DNA of 40,924 nt from assembly GCF_002964045.1 (NCBI RefSeq), contig NZ_POPB01000581.1:1-40924 (forward strand), in the 5' to 3' direction. How positions within the stretch are numbered: position 1 is the stretch's first letter; each line of letters starts with the position of its first letter. Position numbers and translations under genes: made by a program. Below, piece by piece: positions 19,794 to 27,932 of this stretch. The stretch is from Streptococcus suis (GTDB taxonomy: Bacteria; Bacillota; Bacilli; Lactobacillales; Streptococcaceae). A model generated the notes under the pieces. The model did no database searches and was not told where the DNA came from. It saw only the letters and a program-made list of their open reading frames with translations.

Positions 19794-20627
19794 CTATCTC
19801 CATGGGTTATAAAAACGACCACCGTTTACAACGAACAGACCGATTGTAATTAGAACTAGAACTACAATAAGGGCTAGAACAAGATAATCTACCCTTTGCA
19901 GAGCTTGGTAGGTGTACCATGTCCGTTTTTTATTTTTCCCGAAGCGACGCAGCTCCATAGCCGTTGAAATGGTATCAATCCGCTCTAAAGAACTAAAGAT
20001 CAAGGGAATGACCAGTGCTAGATTCCCCTTGATCCTATCCATTAGCTTGCCCTTCTGTGATAACTCTAAACCACGCGCTTCCTGGGACATCCGAATGGTA
20101 TAGAATTCCTCCTGAATATCCGGAATGTACCGCATGGTCAAACTAACCGCATAGGCAACCTTATAGGAAACACCAATCTGATTTAAACTTGAAGCAAATT
20201 GGCTTGGGTGAGTAGTCATCAAAAAGACAAGAGCTAGGGGTACTGTACAAAAATACTTCAGTAGTAAATTGACAAGATAAAAGAGTTGCTGACTAGTCAA
20301 GGAATAGGGCCCCAAACCAGAGATCAAAACCGTCTCTGCACCATAGAGCTCCACTCCGTATCTTGGAGCAAAAAGATGCACCATCAAAGCGTTAAGCAAG
20401 GCAAAGACAATGGTCAACAACAAGACCAAGGAAACATCCTTATAACGAATGCCAGACAATTTAAACAAGGAAAGCGAAAATAGAGCAATAAAGGCAATCA
20501 ATCGTGTATCGTAGGTCACCATTGCAAGAATGGTCACAATCAAGAAAAATAAGAGCTTACTCACAGCAGACAAATCATAAATAAAGCCTGTTCCCTTATG
20601 ATAACCAATTAAATGTTGTTGACTCAT
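19794..20627 (-). CDS. ecfT: ECF transporter transmembrane protein EcfT
   Basis: Integral membrane coupling subunit of an energy-coupling factor importer; it links the ATPases to the substrate-binding S component. The 277 residues show about five to six hydrophobic segments (24-56, 64-86, 115-137, 203-212, 247-270) and the two coupling-helix motifs EARG (183-186) and ELRRFG (225-230), variants of the family's Ala-Arg-Gly signatures. Its ATG overlaps the ATPase stop by 4 nt (ATGA type), so both are made together. The matching S component is probably the one at 24687-25235. Confidence 0.93.
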   Translation of the reverse strand: MSQQHLIGYHKGTGFIYDLSAVSKLLFFLIVTILAMVTYDTRLIAFIALFSLSLFKLSGIRYKDVSLVLLLTIVFALLNALMVHLFAPRYGVELYGAETVLISGLGPYSLTSQQLFYLVNLLLKYFCTVPLALVFLMTTHPSQFASSLNQIGVSYKVAYAVSLTMRYIPDIQEEFYTIRMSQEARGLELSQKGKLMDRIKGNLALVIPLIFSSLERIDTISTAMELRRFGKNKKRTWYTYQALQRVDYLVLALIVVLVLITIGLFVVNGGRFYNPWR

Positions 20628-22297
20628 TGCCCCCTCCTTTCTGCTTGCATGTAAAACGAAGTCAATTCTAGTGGGTTAACGCCTAAACGTTCTGCCAAGT
20701 GGAATATGGATGTTTCTTTCAAATTAGCCTCTTCTATGACTTGTGCATCTGACAAGATTTCAGCAGGACTAGCATCCGCAATAATCTGTCCATCCACCAC
20801 AACAATAGCCCTATCCGAGTAATCCAACATCAACTGCATGTCATGGGTAATCATCACAATGGTGTGCCCCTGGGCATTTAGTTGGTCCAAGAAGTCCATC
20901 ATTTCCTGATAGTGACGTTGGTCCTGACCCGCCGTAGGCTCATCTAATAGGATAATCTCAGGATTGAGCACCAAGATAGAAGCTATGGTTACCCGCTTCT
21001 TCTGACCATAGGACAGGGCTGAAATCGGCCATTTGCGGTACTGGTACAAACCACAGACCTCTAAAATCTTAAAGACCCTGGCTTCAATTTCCTTCTCAGC
21101 CACTCCCCTCATTCGCAAGCCAAGGGCCACTTCATCAAATATCATGGTCTGACTGATCATCTGATTTGGATTCTGAAGGACATAGCCAATCCGCTCAGCC
21201 CTCTCCTTGACAGAATCATCCTTGATCGATTGCCCCTGCCACAGTATTTCCCCATCGGGTTGAATAAAGGCACACAAGGCCTTGGCCAAGGTTGATTTTC
21301 CTGCACCATTTTTCCCGACAATGGCCAAACGCTCACCCTTATGTATCTTCAAATGGATATCTGAGAGAATAACCCTATCCGAATAGGCGAATTGTACATT
21401 GCGGGCTTCAAGCAAAACCTCCTTTTCCACTTCGTCCAAGTTGACCTCAGGGAGTTTGCATATCGCTAATGGTTTCAAATCAATATCCCAGACAGAAGAG
21501 AGCTGGGCCGCTGTTTGGATGGGATAACCCAAGGCTCGTAAGGTGGAAATATAGAGCGGCTCACGGATGCCATTTTCTTTGAGAAGACTGGTCTGCAGGA
21601 GCTGATCTGGATGACCATTAAACAACATCCGCCCTTCGTTTATCAGTACAATCCTATCTACCTGACGATAGAGGACATCTTCCAAGCGGTGTTCAATAAT
21701 AATAGTCGTCGTTCCCTCTTGTGCATGCAAGCGATCAATCAAGTCAATGGTATCCTGTCCAGATTTTGGATCCAAATTGGCCAAGGGTTCATCGAATAGC
21801 AAAATCGGACTTTCATCGATTAGGACCCCCGCAAGACTGACCCGTTGCTTCTGACCTCCTGAGAGATCCTGAGGACGATGGTCCAACAGTTCTTTTAAGT
21901 CCAATCGTTCTGCCCAGTCATGAACTCTCTCCTTCATGGTCACCAAGGTTTCCATGTCATTTTCCAAGGCAAAAGCCAAATCTTCTGCTACAGAAAGCCC
22001 AATAAACTGACCATCCGTATCTTGCAAAACGGTGCTGACCATAAGAGATTTTTGGTAAATAGACTGGTCAAAGGCAGGGACCCCCATCAGTTCAAAATCC
22101 CCTGTATGGGTTCCCTTATGAATGGCAGGGATAATCCCATTCAAGACCTGACCGAGAGTGGACTTGCCTGAACCAGATGGTCCAATAATCAGCACCTTCT
22201 CTCCTTCATAAATGGTCAAATCAATACCGTGTAAGGTCGCATCCGTCTGCGCATTGTATTTAAAGGAAAAATTCTTGAATTCGATGACTTTTTTCAT
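20624..22297 (-). CDS. ECF transporter duplicated ATP-binding protein (fused EcfA-EcfA')
   Basis: Two ABC ATPase domains in one 557-residue chain, like B. subtilis YkoD, instead of the usual separate EcfA and EcfA'. Domain 1 has Walker [10 protein letters not shown] (39-47), signature LSGGQKQR and DEPLANLDP; domain 2 has GKNGAGKST near 330, signature-like LSYGQKKR and DEPTAGQDQ. Both appear catalytically complete. The ORF extends to 22324, but the ATG at 22297 gives the normal [14 protein letters not shown] start. An extended -10 (TGATATAAT) ends 7 nt before this ATG, so the mRNA would have almost no leader; AGGA lies inside that gap and would not be transcribed. Confidence 0.94.
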   Translation of the reverse strand: MKKVIEFKNFSFKYNAQTDATLHGIDLTIYEGEKVLIIGPSGSGKSTLGQVLNGIIPAIHKGTHTGDFELMGVPAFDQSIYQKSLMVSTVLQDTDGQFIGLSVAEDLAFALENDMETLVTMKERVHDWAERLDLKELLDHRPQDLSGGQKQRVSLAGVLIDESPILLFDEPLANLDPKSGQDTIDLIDRLHAQEGTTTIIIEHRLEDVLYRQVDRIVLINEGRMLFNGHPDQLLQTSLLKENGIREPLYISTLRALGYPIQTAAQLSSVWDIDLKPLAICKLPEVNLDEVEKEVLLEARNVQFAYSDRVILSDIHLKIHKGERLAIVGKNGAGKSTLAKALCAFIQPDGEILWQGQSIKDDSVKERAERIGYVLQNPNQMISQTMIFDEVALGLRMRGVAEKEIEARVFKILEVCGLYQYRKWPISALSYGQKKRVTIASILVLNPEIILLDEPTAGQDQRHYQEMMDFLDQLNAQGHTIVMITHDMQLMLDYSDRAIVVVDGQIIADASPAEILSDAQVIEEANLKETSIFHLAERLGVNPLELTSFYMQAERRGQ

Positions 22298-22304
22298 AAT
22301 TCCT

Positions 22305-22313
22305 ATTATATCA
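22305..22313 (-). promoter_or_regulatory. Extended -10 promoter of ecfA-ecfT
   Basis: The minus strand reads TGATATAAT. The region 16-17 nt upstream is only a T run, the tail of the preceding terminator, so there is no real -35. Predicted +1 at about 22298 is one base before the ATG at 22297. Confidence 0.55.
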
Positions 22314-22325
22314 AAATCCAGCATG

Positions 22326-22354
22326 AAAAAAAGGAAGAATCCTCAGATTCTCCC
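22326..22354 (-). terminator. Terminator upstream of the ecfA promoter
   Basis: On the minus strand GGAGAATC and GATTCTTCC pair over TGAG (one bulged base), followed by seven or more T. It would stop transcripts coming from trhO or from the small ORF at 22412-22510. Confidence 0.75.
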
Positions 22355-22411
22355 AATCCATGAGCTATGACGAACGATTAAAGGGGACGCTTCTTCGTGA
22401 ACTACTTATTT

Positions 22412-22510
22412 CTATTCATTCGGATTAGCTTGGAAAATACTGGTTAACTCTTTCGTTCCTAGCTCCCACCAAGCAACAGCCAACACAGCAAAAGAAAAGA
22501 AAAGAAACAT
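22412..22510 (-). CDS. Possible 32-residue small membrane protein
   Basis: A minus-strand ATG at 22510 opens 32 codons ending in TAG at 22412. The N-terminal half is strongly hydrophobic (MFLFFSFAVLAVAWW), followed by the polar tail ELGTKELTSIFQANPNE, the layout of a small single-pass membrane peptide. There is no good Shine-Dalgarno, and the ATG lies in the 3' arm of the trhO terminator hairpin. A second terminator at 22326-22354 closes the segment. I do not recognise the protein; chance ORF is the main alternative. Confidence 0.3.
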   Translation of the reverse strand: MFLFFSFAVLAVAWWELGTKELTSIFQANPNE

Positions 22511-22540
22511 TGCACTGATTTCTCAATGCAATGTTTCTTT
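22497..22540 (-). terminator. trhO terminator
   Basis: AAAGAAACATTGCA (22501-22514) pairs with TGCAATGTTTCTTT (22527-22540), a 14-bp perfect stem with a 12-nt loop, and on minus runs into CTTTTCTTTTCTTTT. It sits 2 nt after the trhO stop. Confidence 0.85.
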
Positions 22541-22542
22541 TA

Positions 22543-23526
22543 TTAGGCATTTGCTGGAGCCAAGGTTTCCCCAATCGCTTCCAAGCGTTCTGCCCATTCT
22601 TGACGGGTCAAGCCGTTTTCAGTGATGTAACGGTTGCGCTCGTGAGCACGGCATTCTGCTGAGCAACCACGAACATACTTGTGCTCGTTTTCTTCTGACA
22701 TAAGGGTGCGGCGGTTACAGAATGGGTTGCCACAGTTGACATAGCGTTCACATGGTGTACCATCGAACCAGTCCTTACCAACAACAACTGGATCTACATG
22801 GTTGACATCAACCGCGATACGTTCGTCAAAGACATACATCTTACCATCCCATAGTTCACCACGAACTTCTGGATCTTTACCATAGGTTGCGATACCACCG
22901 TGCAACTGACCGACATCCTTGTAACCTTCACGAACCATCCAGCCTGAGAATTTCTCACAGCGAACACCACCAGTACAGTAAACAACCACGCGCTTGTCCA
23001 TGAATTTTTCTTTGTTATCACGAACCCATTGTGGCAACTCACGGAAGTTGCGGATGTCTGGGCGGATGGCACCACGGAAGTGACCAAGGTCGTACTCGTA
23101 GTCATTACGGGTATCCAAAACAACTGTATCTTCGTCCAAGAGAGCTTCTTTGAACTCTTTTGGTGACAGGTAGGCACCTGTTGTTACAAGTGGGTCAATG
23201 TCACTGTCGAAGTCGTTGTCTTCCAAACCAAGGTGAACAATTTCTTTCTTATAACGAACATGCATTTTCTTGAAAGCTTGCTCATTTTCTTCATCAATCT
23301 TGAACCACAAATCACTGAACAATGGATTAGCATGAACATAGTCCATGTATTTTTGAGTTGTTTCGTAGTCACCAGAAACAGTACCGTTGATTCCCTCATC
23401 AGCAATCAAGATACGTCCTTTTAGTCCGATAGACTTACAGAAAGCCAAGTGCTCTGCAGCATACTCTTTGGCATTTTCAATTGGAACATACTTATAGTAT
23501 AACAATACGCGAATGTCTTTTGACAT
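22543..23526 (-). CDS. trhO: tRNA uridine(34) 5-hydroxylation protein TrhO (rhodanese family)
   Basis: Oxygen-dependent tRNA U34 hydroxylase, formerly YceA. The 327 residues have an acylphosphatase-like N-terminal domain (1-95), a rhodanese domain (about 115-215) with the active loop CTGGVRC (Cys184 and Cys190), and a Cys-rich C-terminal tail (CERYVNC, NPFCNRR, GCSAEC, about 258-295) likely to bind metal. AGAAGGAG precedes the ATG. It is transcribed from its own promoter (TATAAT at 23594-23599) with a palindrome just past the predicted start. It interrupts what elsewhere is a compact ECF locus. Confidence 0.93.
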   Translation of the reverse strand: MSKDIRVLLYYKYVPIENAKEYAAEHLAFCKSIGLKGRILIADEGINGTVSGDYETTQKYMDYVHANPLFSDLWFKIDEENEQAFKKMHVRYKKEIVHLGLEDNDFDSDIDPLVTTGAYLSPKEFKEALLDEDTVVLDTRNDYEYDLGHFRGAIRPDIRNFRELPQWVRDNKEKFMDKRVVVYCTGGVRCEKFSGWMVREGYKDVGQLHGGIATYGKDPEVRGELWDGKMYVFDERIAVDVNHVDPVVVGKDWFDGTPCERYVNCGNPFCNRRTLMSEENEHKYVRGCSAECRAHERNRYITENGLTRQEWAERLEAIGETLAPANA

Positions 23527-23564
23527 GATTTCTCCTTCTCAATCTTTGCAATAGATGATAGAAT

Positions 23565-23622
23565 TTTGACTTTTCTAGTCAAAGCTACCTTCCATTATAT
23601 CGCTTACACCGTCAAAAAACAA
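23565..23622 (-). promoter_or_regulatory. trhO promoter and 5'-end palindrome
   Basis: TTGTTT (23622-23617), a 17-nt spacer and TATAAT (23599-23594) on minus; predicted +1 near 23587. TTTGACT and AGTCAAA (23583-23565) form a 7-bp stem with a 5-nt loop starting 4 nt into the transcript. It may protect the mRNA or be an operator. Confidence 0.5.
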
Positions 23623-23693
23623 AAATCTGAACCGGAAATTTGAGTGTCCTTATGGAAGAATCACTTCTATTTATCCAGTTCAGATTTTAATTG
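23621..23693 (-). terminator. Long-loop terminator overlapping a gene end
   Basis: On minus, AAAATCTGAACTGG inside the last codons of the 23667-24587 gene pairs with CCGGTTCAGATTTT past its stop (one mismatch); the loop of about 38 nt contains the stop codon, and TTTGTTTTTTG follows. Ribosomes reaching the stop would cover the first arm. Confidence 0.5.
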
Positions 23694-24587
23694 TTCCAAC
23701 TTTTCAAGTGTTTCTTTTTCAACTAACTGACCAACCTTTCGCTTATGTCTTTTAGCTATATTTTTCCTCCACTTATCTTCAATCGGATCTGATGATTTAA
23801 CGACGACCTTTTCGATCTCTTTCTTTTCCTCTTGCCATTCGACACCTGTTAGCACTCTTTGCCAATAGTAAATCAAACCAGAAGTTAAATACTTCTCTAA
23901 TCCAAGTTCGATTCTACCCCAAAATGTCTTGGCTCTTCCATCTTCAACCACTCGATAGGTTCTTTGCAACTCAATTAATTGACTTTTATACCGTTCCCAT
24001 TGCAGCATTGACTTGCTCGGTTTTTTCCGATAAAGCTGTCGTTTTTCTACCATTTCTAGTAAGGGCAAAACAAATCGACTCACCCTTATTTTTAAGGTCG
24101 ATTTCGACAGTCTTATTGAGGTGAGTAAGCCAGATGCTAGCAAGCGTTCGACTTCCCTGGCTTGATTGTCAGGAAATCGATATTGAACCAAGCAGTCATC
24201 CTCTTCCTCCATCAGCAAGCGTACTTCAAATTTCTCTTTTTGCCAGCTAGCAAAAATAGTCTTATTTTCTTCCCATACTCTCTGAAGAAATTTTAATATA
24301 TAATATCTCTGCTTACTAAGTTCATACCAAGAACCATCCTGATATAAAAATTTCCGAATAGCCCCCTTCATGTAAAATTCACCATGAAAATCATAGAAAG
24401 TCGGTTGCTTATAAGTTGATTTTGAAGGGTGATTACTAACACGAAATACTTTATAGTAATAGTCATTCAGAAGGATACAGACATAAATAGATTGGGTTGT
24501 CTCAGATTGATACGTGTAAAGCACTTCTTCACCCGGGTTTAGAATCGAATGAATAATTGGTTGCAAGGATTCTTCTGTCCATTCCAT
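23667..24587 (-). CDS. Unrecognised 306-residue cytoplasmic protein
   Basis: I do not recognise this protein. It has no signal peptide or transmembrane helix. The first part (to about 115) is rich in Tyr, Phe and Trp with strand-like segments (EEVLYTYQS, SIYVCILLNDYYYKVFRV); the middle and C-terminus are basic and helical (KSMLQWERYKSQLIELQRTY; the last 60 residues alternate Lys and Glu, coiled-coil-like). The ORF can open with GTG at 24596, but that GTG overlaps AGGAGG; the ATG at 24587 is 8 nt from AGGAGG and is chosen. It has its own -10 and terminator and sits between ecfS and trhO, so it is probably an independent cargo gene. Confidence 0.8.
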   Translation of the reverse strand: MEWTEESLQPIIHSILNPGEEVLYTYQSETTQSIYVCILLNDYYYKVFRVSNHPSKSTYKQPTFYDFHGEFYMKGAIRKFLYQDGSWYELSKQRYYILKFLQRVWEENKTIFASWQKEKFEVRLLMEEEDDCLVQYRFPDNQAREVERLLASGLLTSIRLSKSTLKIRVSRFVLPLLEMVEKRQLYRKKPSKSMLQWERYKSQLIELQRTYRVVEDGRAKTFWGRIELGLEKYLTSGLIYYWQRVLTGVEWQEEKKEIEKVVVKSSDPIEDKWRKNIAKRHKRKVGQLVEKETLEKLEQLKSELDK

Positions 24588-24621
24588 GCGAATCACCTCC
24601 TAAACTTTCTCTTTTTGTATT

Positions 24622-24630
24622 ATTATATCA
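24622..24630 (-). promoter_or_regulatory. -10 region upstream of the 23667-24587 gene
   Basis: TGATATAAT on minus is an extended -10; no clear -35. It lies just downstream of the ecfS terminator, so the gene is transcribed separately. Confidence 0.5.
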
Positions 24631-24651
24631 TAATATAAGTTATGAAATAAA

Positions 24652-24680
24652 AAAATAACCTCAAAAAATTTTGAGGTTAG
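24652..24680 (-). terminator. Terminator after ecfS
   Basis: AACCTCAAAA (24657-24666) and TTTTGAGGTT (24669-24678) form a 10-bp stem; on minus it is followed by ATTTTTTTATTTC. Confidence 0.8.
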
Positions 24681-24686
24681 TATGAT

Positions 24687-25235
24687 TTAATCTTTTGACA
24701 AACTACCTGTTTTAGTTTGCGAACGAGCATATACTCCAAGAAGGATTGTACCAGCAATGGCTATTGTAATGCTATTGACAATTCCTGCTACCAAGCCTTG
24801 AGTGAAAACCTTATTGGCAGCTTCACTGTAAATGACAATATCCAAAACTGGAGCGATAATCCCCCATGCAATGACATTAGCTACAACTTGAAAAATATTG
24901 AAAACCAAAATATCTTTCCCTTCAAAAATTCCTTCTTGAACACGAAGACGATTTTTGGCAAAACCTAGCACCAATCCAAAAACTGCTGAAGCTAGTACCC
25001 AAGACCACCAAGGTGATCCTCCTCTAAGTGCATCAATAAAAGCATGACCAATTAGTCCTACAAAGAAACCAACAATTGGACCAAAAACAATTGACAAGAG
25101 CGATTGAACCGCATATTGCAATTGAATATAGGTGTTCGGAACAAAGGTAGGAATGCTAATCAGCAAACCAATAACAACAAAGAGGGCAGCACCGATACCG
25201 GTCGCAACGACAGTTCTGATTGAATTATTTTTCAT
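24687..25235 (-). CDS. ECF transporter S component, UPF0397 type
   Basis: Membrane substrate-binding subunit of an ECF importer. The 182 residues carry about five to six hydrophobic helices (10-31, 40-65, 75-92, 110-133, 148-170) and the UPF0397/ECF riboflavin-S-like pattern with [12 protein letters not shown] near 69-80. The substrate is not known from sequence. TAAGGAG precedes the ATG and the gene follows the broken SAM hydrolase-like gene by 20 nt, so the two form one transcript from 26132-26160. In pneumococcus I recall the homologue standing next to the fused ATPase and EcfT; here 2.4 kb separate them. Confidence 0.85.
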   Translation of the reverse strand: MKNNSIRTVVATGIGAALFVVIGLLISIPTFVPNTYIQLQYAVQSLLSIVFGPIVGFFVGLIGHAFIDALRGGSPWWSWVLASAVFGLVLGFAKNRLRVQEGIFEGKDILVFNIFQVVANVIAWGIIAPVLDIVIYSEAANKVFTQGLVAGIVNSITIAIAGTILLGVYARSQTKTGSLSKD

Positions 25236-25255
25236 AAGTATCTCCTTACAATTCT

Positions 25256-26104
25256 TTAATTACTAATGCGTTTGATTTCAATATGCCAGTTTTGACCGAC
25301 ACCAACATTATAGGCCTTGGCAAAGGAACCTTGGTTAATAGCCAATCCCACTCGATAGAGCGAGTTGATATAGAGCAAGGGTTGACCGATTCGCACATCC
25401 GCAAAGGACTTGCCGTAGGTCACTTGGTTTTGATAGACCAACATATCGTTATTGTAAATGGTCACTTCAAAACGGTCCTCGAACTGAGGATGCAAGGTGT
25501 AAAATTCCTCACGGGTGATGGAGGTCCAAAGTGAGCCGAAACGAACATCCAAAATATCGATGGCACCTTTTACAAAGTCCTAACCGATTTCGGTCGGAAC
25601 AGTTGGAATTTCAACGATAGAAGCTACATCCAACTCTGGCCCTACTTCTTCAAAGCTGATATGACCTGATGCCAATTTAGCACCTGTGTAAGCATAAACA
25701 TCCCGACCATGGAAGGTGTAGGAATGCTCCGTATTGGCTCTGCGATTGGCCACTTCTGAAATTTCACGAACCGCCTTGATACCAACATGTTTTTTGATGA
25801 AGGAAAGCGTTCCATTATCTGGTGTGACAATATAGTGATTCTGCTCCGTCAAGGCCACGACACTTTTACGCTTCGAACCAACTCCTGGGTCAACAACTGA
25901 GACAAAGGTTGTACCTTCTGGCCAGTATTCTACGGTCTGAAAGAGACGGTAAGAACCCTCGAAAATATTGTAAGGTGTAATGTCGTGCGTTAAGTTGTGG
26001 ACGACCAAGTCACGTGACTCCTGAAGAGCCACACCAATCATGGCTGATACGGCACCATCTACTAGACCAAAGTCAGATTGTAAAACAAGTAAATTATTTG
26101 ACAT
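25256..26104 (-). pseudogene. SAM hydrolase/adenosyltransferase-like (DUF62) gene broken by an in-frame TAG
   Basis: The reading frame encodes a SAM hydroxide adenosyltransferase family protein (hydrolysis of SAM to adenosine and methionine in characterised members). The N-terminal part (174 residues, LQSDFGLVDGAV near 8, VVDPGVGS near 70, PDNGTLS near 96, FHGRDVYA near 129) ends at TAG 25580-25582 after PTEIG. The same frame continues without shift with DFVKGAIDILDVRFGSLWTSI and the C-terminal domain to 25256. A single base change (CAG or AAG to TAG) explains it. Joined, it would be 282 residues plus one, the normal length. A strong promoter and ribosome binding site remain. Sequencing error or stop readthrough are alternatives. 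Confidence 0.88.
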
Positions 26105-26131
26105 AGTTTCTCCTAAAAATAATACTGTTCT

Positions 26132-26160
26132 ATCATATCAGAAAACATAGAGGCTTTCAA
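26132..26160 (-). promoter_or_regulatory. Promoter of the DUF62-ecfS unit
   Basis: TTGAAA, a 17-nt spacer and TATGAT preceded by TGA, on minus. Predicted +1 near 26125 leaves a 20-nt leader with TAGGAGA before the ATG at 26104. Confidence 0.7.
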
Positions 26161-26267
26161 ATAGCTAATTACTAAGGATTGCTATAGTTTTACCTTATAA
26201 CTAAATATAATTGGGACAACTTTATACCTCTTTTAAATCGTGTTCAATAAAGTATGAAAGCAAAGTT

Positions 26268-27075
26268 AATGAGAATCGTTTGTCGACGATTTCAATCTCA
26301 TCTCCCCCTCACTCTCTTATTTCTAGGTTCAGGCTGAAACAATTCACTGAACTGTTTCACTCCCTCGGAATTTCCAACCTTTTAATATAAAAAAGTGCTA
26401 CTAGATTTTTCGATAAAAAGAAAACCAGCTACCGCTGGTTCTCATCTCCAACCTTCTAGGACGTCCTACGTACAATGAGAATCGTTTGTCGACGATTTCA
26501 ATCTCATCTCCCCCTCACTCTCTTATTTCTAGGTTCAGGCTGAAACAGTTCACTGAACTGTTTCACTCCCCCGAAATGTCTAACCTTTTAGCATAAAAAA
26601 AGTGCTACTAGATTTTTCGATAAAAAGAAAACCAGCTGCCGCTGGTTCTCATCTCCAACCTTCTAGGACGTCCCACGTACAATGAGAATCGTCTGCCGAC
26701 GATTTCAATCTCATCTCCCCCTCACTCTCACCCTCACTCTCTTATTTCTAGGTTCAGGCTGAAACAGTTCACTGAACTGTTTCACTCCCTCGGAATTTCC
26801 AACCTTTTAATATAAAAAAGTGCTACTAGATTTTTTGATAAATAGAAAACCAGCTGCCGCTGGTTCTCATCTCCAACCTTCTAGGACATCCTACGTGCAA
26901 TGAGAATCGTCTGCCGACGATTTCTATTTCCAACCTTTTAATATAAAAAAAGTGCTACTAGATTTTTCGATAAAAAGAAAACTGCCTACCGGCAGTTCCA
27001 ATCTCCAACCTTTTAGGACGTCCCACGTACAATGAGAATCGTCTGCCGACGATTTCTATTTCCAACCTTCTAATA
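26268..27075. repeat. Five-unit tandem array of hairpin-rich repeats
   Basis: Units begin with AATGAGAATCG at 26268, 26474, 26681, 26899 and 27031, giving spacings of 206, 207, 218 and 132. A full unit contains an AATCGT/ACGATT hairpin, a pyrimidine-rich CTCCCCCTCACTC stretch, a GAAACAGTTC/GAACTGTTTC hairpin, the linker ATTTCCAACCTT, an AACCAGC/GCTGGTT hairpin, the linker ATCTCCAACCTT and AGGACGTCCT. Unit 3 has a 12-bp internal duplication; unit 4 lacks the pyrimidine stretch and the GAAACAGTTC hairpin and carries a different AACTGCC/GGCAGTT stem. No gene is visible between 26161 and 27106. Confidence 0.9.
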
Positions 27076-27105
27076 AAAATGACTGTCCCCCGGACAGTCA
27101 TTTTT
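27075..27105. terminator. Bidirectional terminator after yebC
   Basis: AAAAATGACTGTCC (27075-27088) pairs perfectly with GGACAGTCATTTTT (27092-27105) over a 3-nt loop, 1 nt from the yebC stop. Confidence 0.85.
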
Positions 27106-27106
27106 A

Positions 27107-27823
27107 TTAGAAGCCATCTACATTCGTGTAGATTTTTTGGACGTCTTCGTCGTCTTCGAGGGCGTCGTAGAGTTTTTCAAATGTTGCGAGGTCATCGCCT
27201 TCAAGTGATACTTCTGATTGTGGGATCATTTCAAGTTCAGTGACATTGAACTCTTGGATTCCTGATTCTTTAAGTGCCACGATGGCCTTGTGCAGATCAG
27301 TTGGGGCTGTATAGACAGTGATTGTGCCGTCTTCTGCTTCTACATCATCGACTTCGACATCTGCTTCAAGGAGCAATTCGAAGATGGCATCTGCATCATC
27401 ACCAGCAAAGACAACCACACCTTTTTTATCAAACATGAATGATACTGAACCAGATGCACCCATGTTACCGCCGTTTTTACCAAAGGCAGAGCGAACATTA
27501 GCTGCGGTACGGTTTACGTTTGATGTCAAAGTATCGACGATAATCATAGAACCATTTGGTCCAAAGCCTTCGTAACGACCTTCCACGAAGGTTTCGTCAG
27601 TATTTCCTTTTGCCTTGTCGATGGCTTTATCAATGATATGTTTTGGAACCTGCGCTTGCTTAGCACGGTCAATAACAAATTTCAGCGCTGAGTTTGTTTC
27701 TGGATCTGGGTCACCTTTTTTCGCTGCTACATAGATTTCAACACCAAATTTGGCGTAAACTTTTGAGTTAGCACCGTCTTTTGCGGTTTTCTTGGCTACA
27801 ATATTGGCCCATTTACGTCCCAT
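27107..27823 (-). CDS. YebC/PmpR (TACO1) family protein
   Basis: Cytoplasmic member of the YebC family, described variously as a transcriptional regulator and as a translation factor. The 238 residues start [20 protein letters not shown], the subgroup with the shorter MGRKW start, and have the three-domain layout with [17 protein letters not shown] in the middle and an acidic C-terminus ([10 protein letters not shown]). AGGAGG precedes the ATG. It is monocistronic, with an extended -10 promoter and its own terminator. Confidence 0.93.
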   Translation of the reverse strand: MGRKWANIVAKKTAKDGANSKVYAKFGVEIYVAAKKGDPDPETNSALKFVIDRAKQAQVPKHIIDKAIDKAKGNTDETFVEGRYEGFGPNGSMIIVDTLTSNVNRTAANVRSAFGKNGGNMGASGSVSFMFDKKGVVVFAGDDADAIFELLLEADVEVDDVEAEDGTITVYTAPTDLHKAIVALKESGIQEFNVTELEMIPQSEVSLEGDDLATFEKLYDALEDDEDVQKIYTNVDGF

Positions 27824-27855
27824 GGGGAACCTCCTACATTTTATAAAATCGATTT

Positions 27856-27864
27856 ATTATACCA
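27856..27864 (-). promoter_or_regulatory. Extended -10 promoter of yebC
   Basis: TGGTATAAT on minus; predicted +1 near 27849, 26 nt before the ATG. Confidence 0.6.
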
Positions 27865-27897
27865 TAAATGGCAAGGATTGAGAAGATTTTTAAAAGC

Positions 27898-27927
27898 AAA
27901 AGACAAGCTCGCATGAACTTGTCTTTT
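27898..27927 (-). terminator. Terminator after ptsG
   Basis: AAAAGACAAG and CTTGTCTTTT form a 10-bp stem with a 10-nt loop, followed on minus by GCTTTTAAAAAT. It lies 5 nt past the ptsG stop. Confidence 0.8.
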
Positions 27928-27932
27928 ACTTT

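Noticed and set aside
26268..27075. CRISPR array
   Set aside because: The unit is more than 200 bp, the repeats are mosaics of palindromes, there are no unique 30-40-nt spacers, and no cas genes are nearby.
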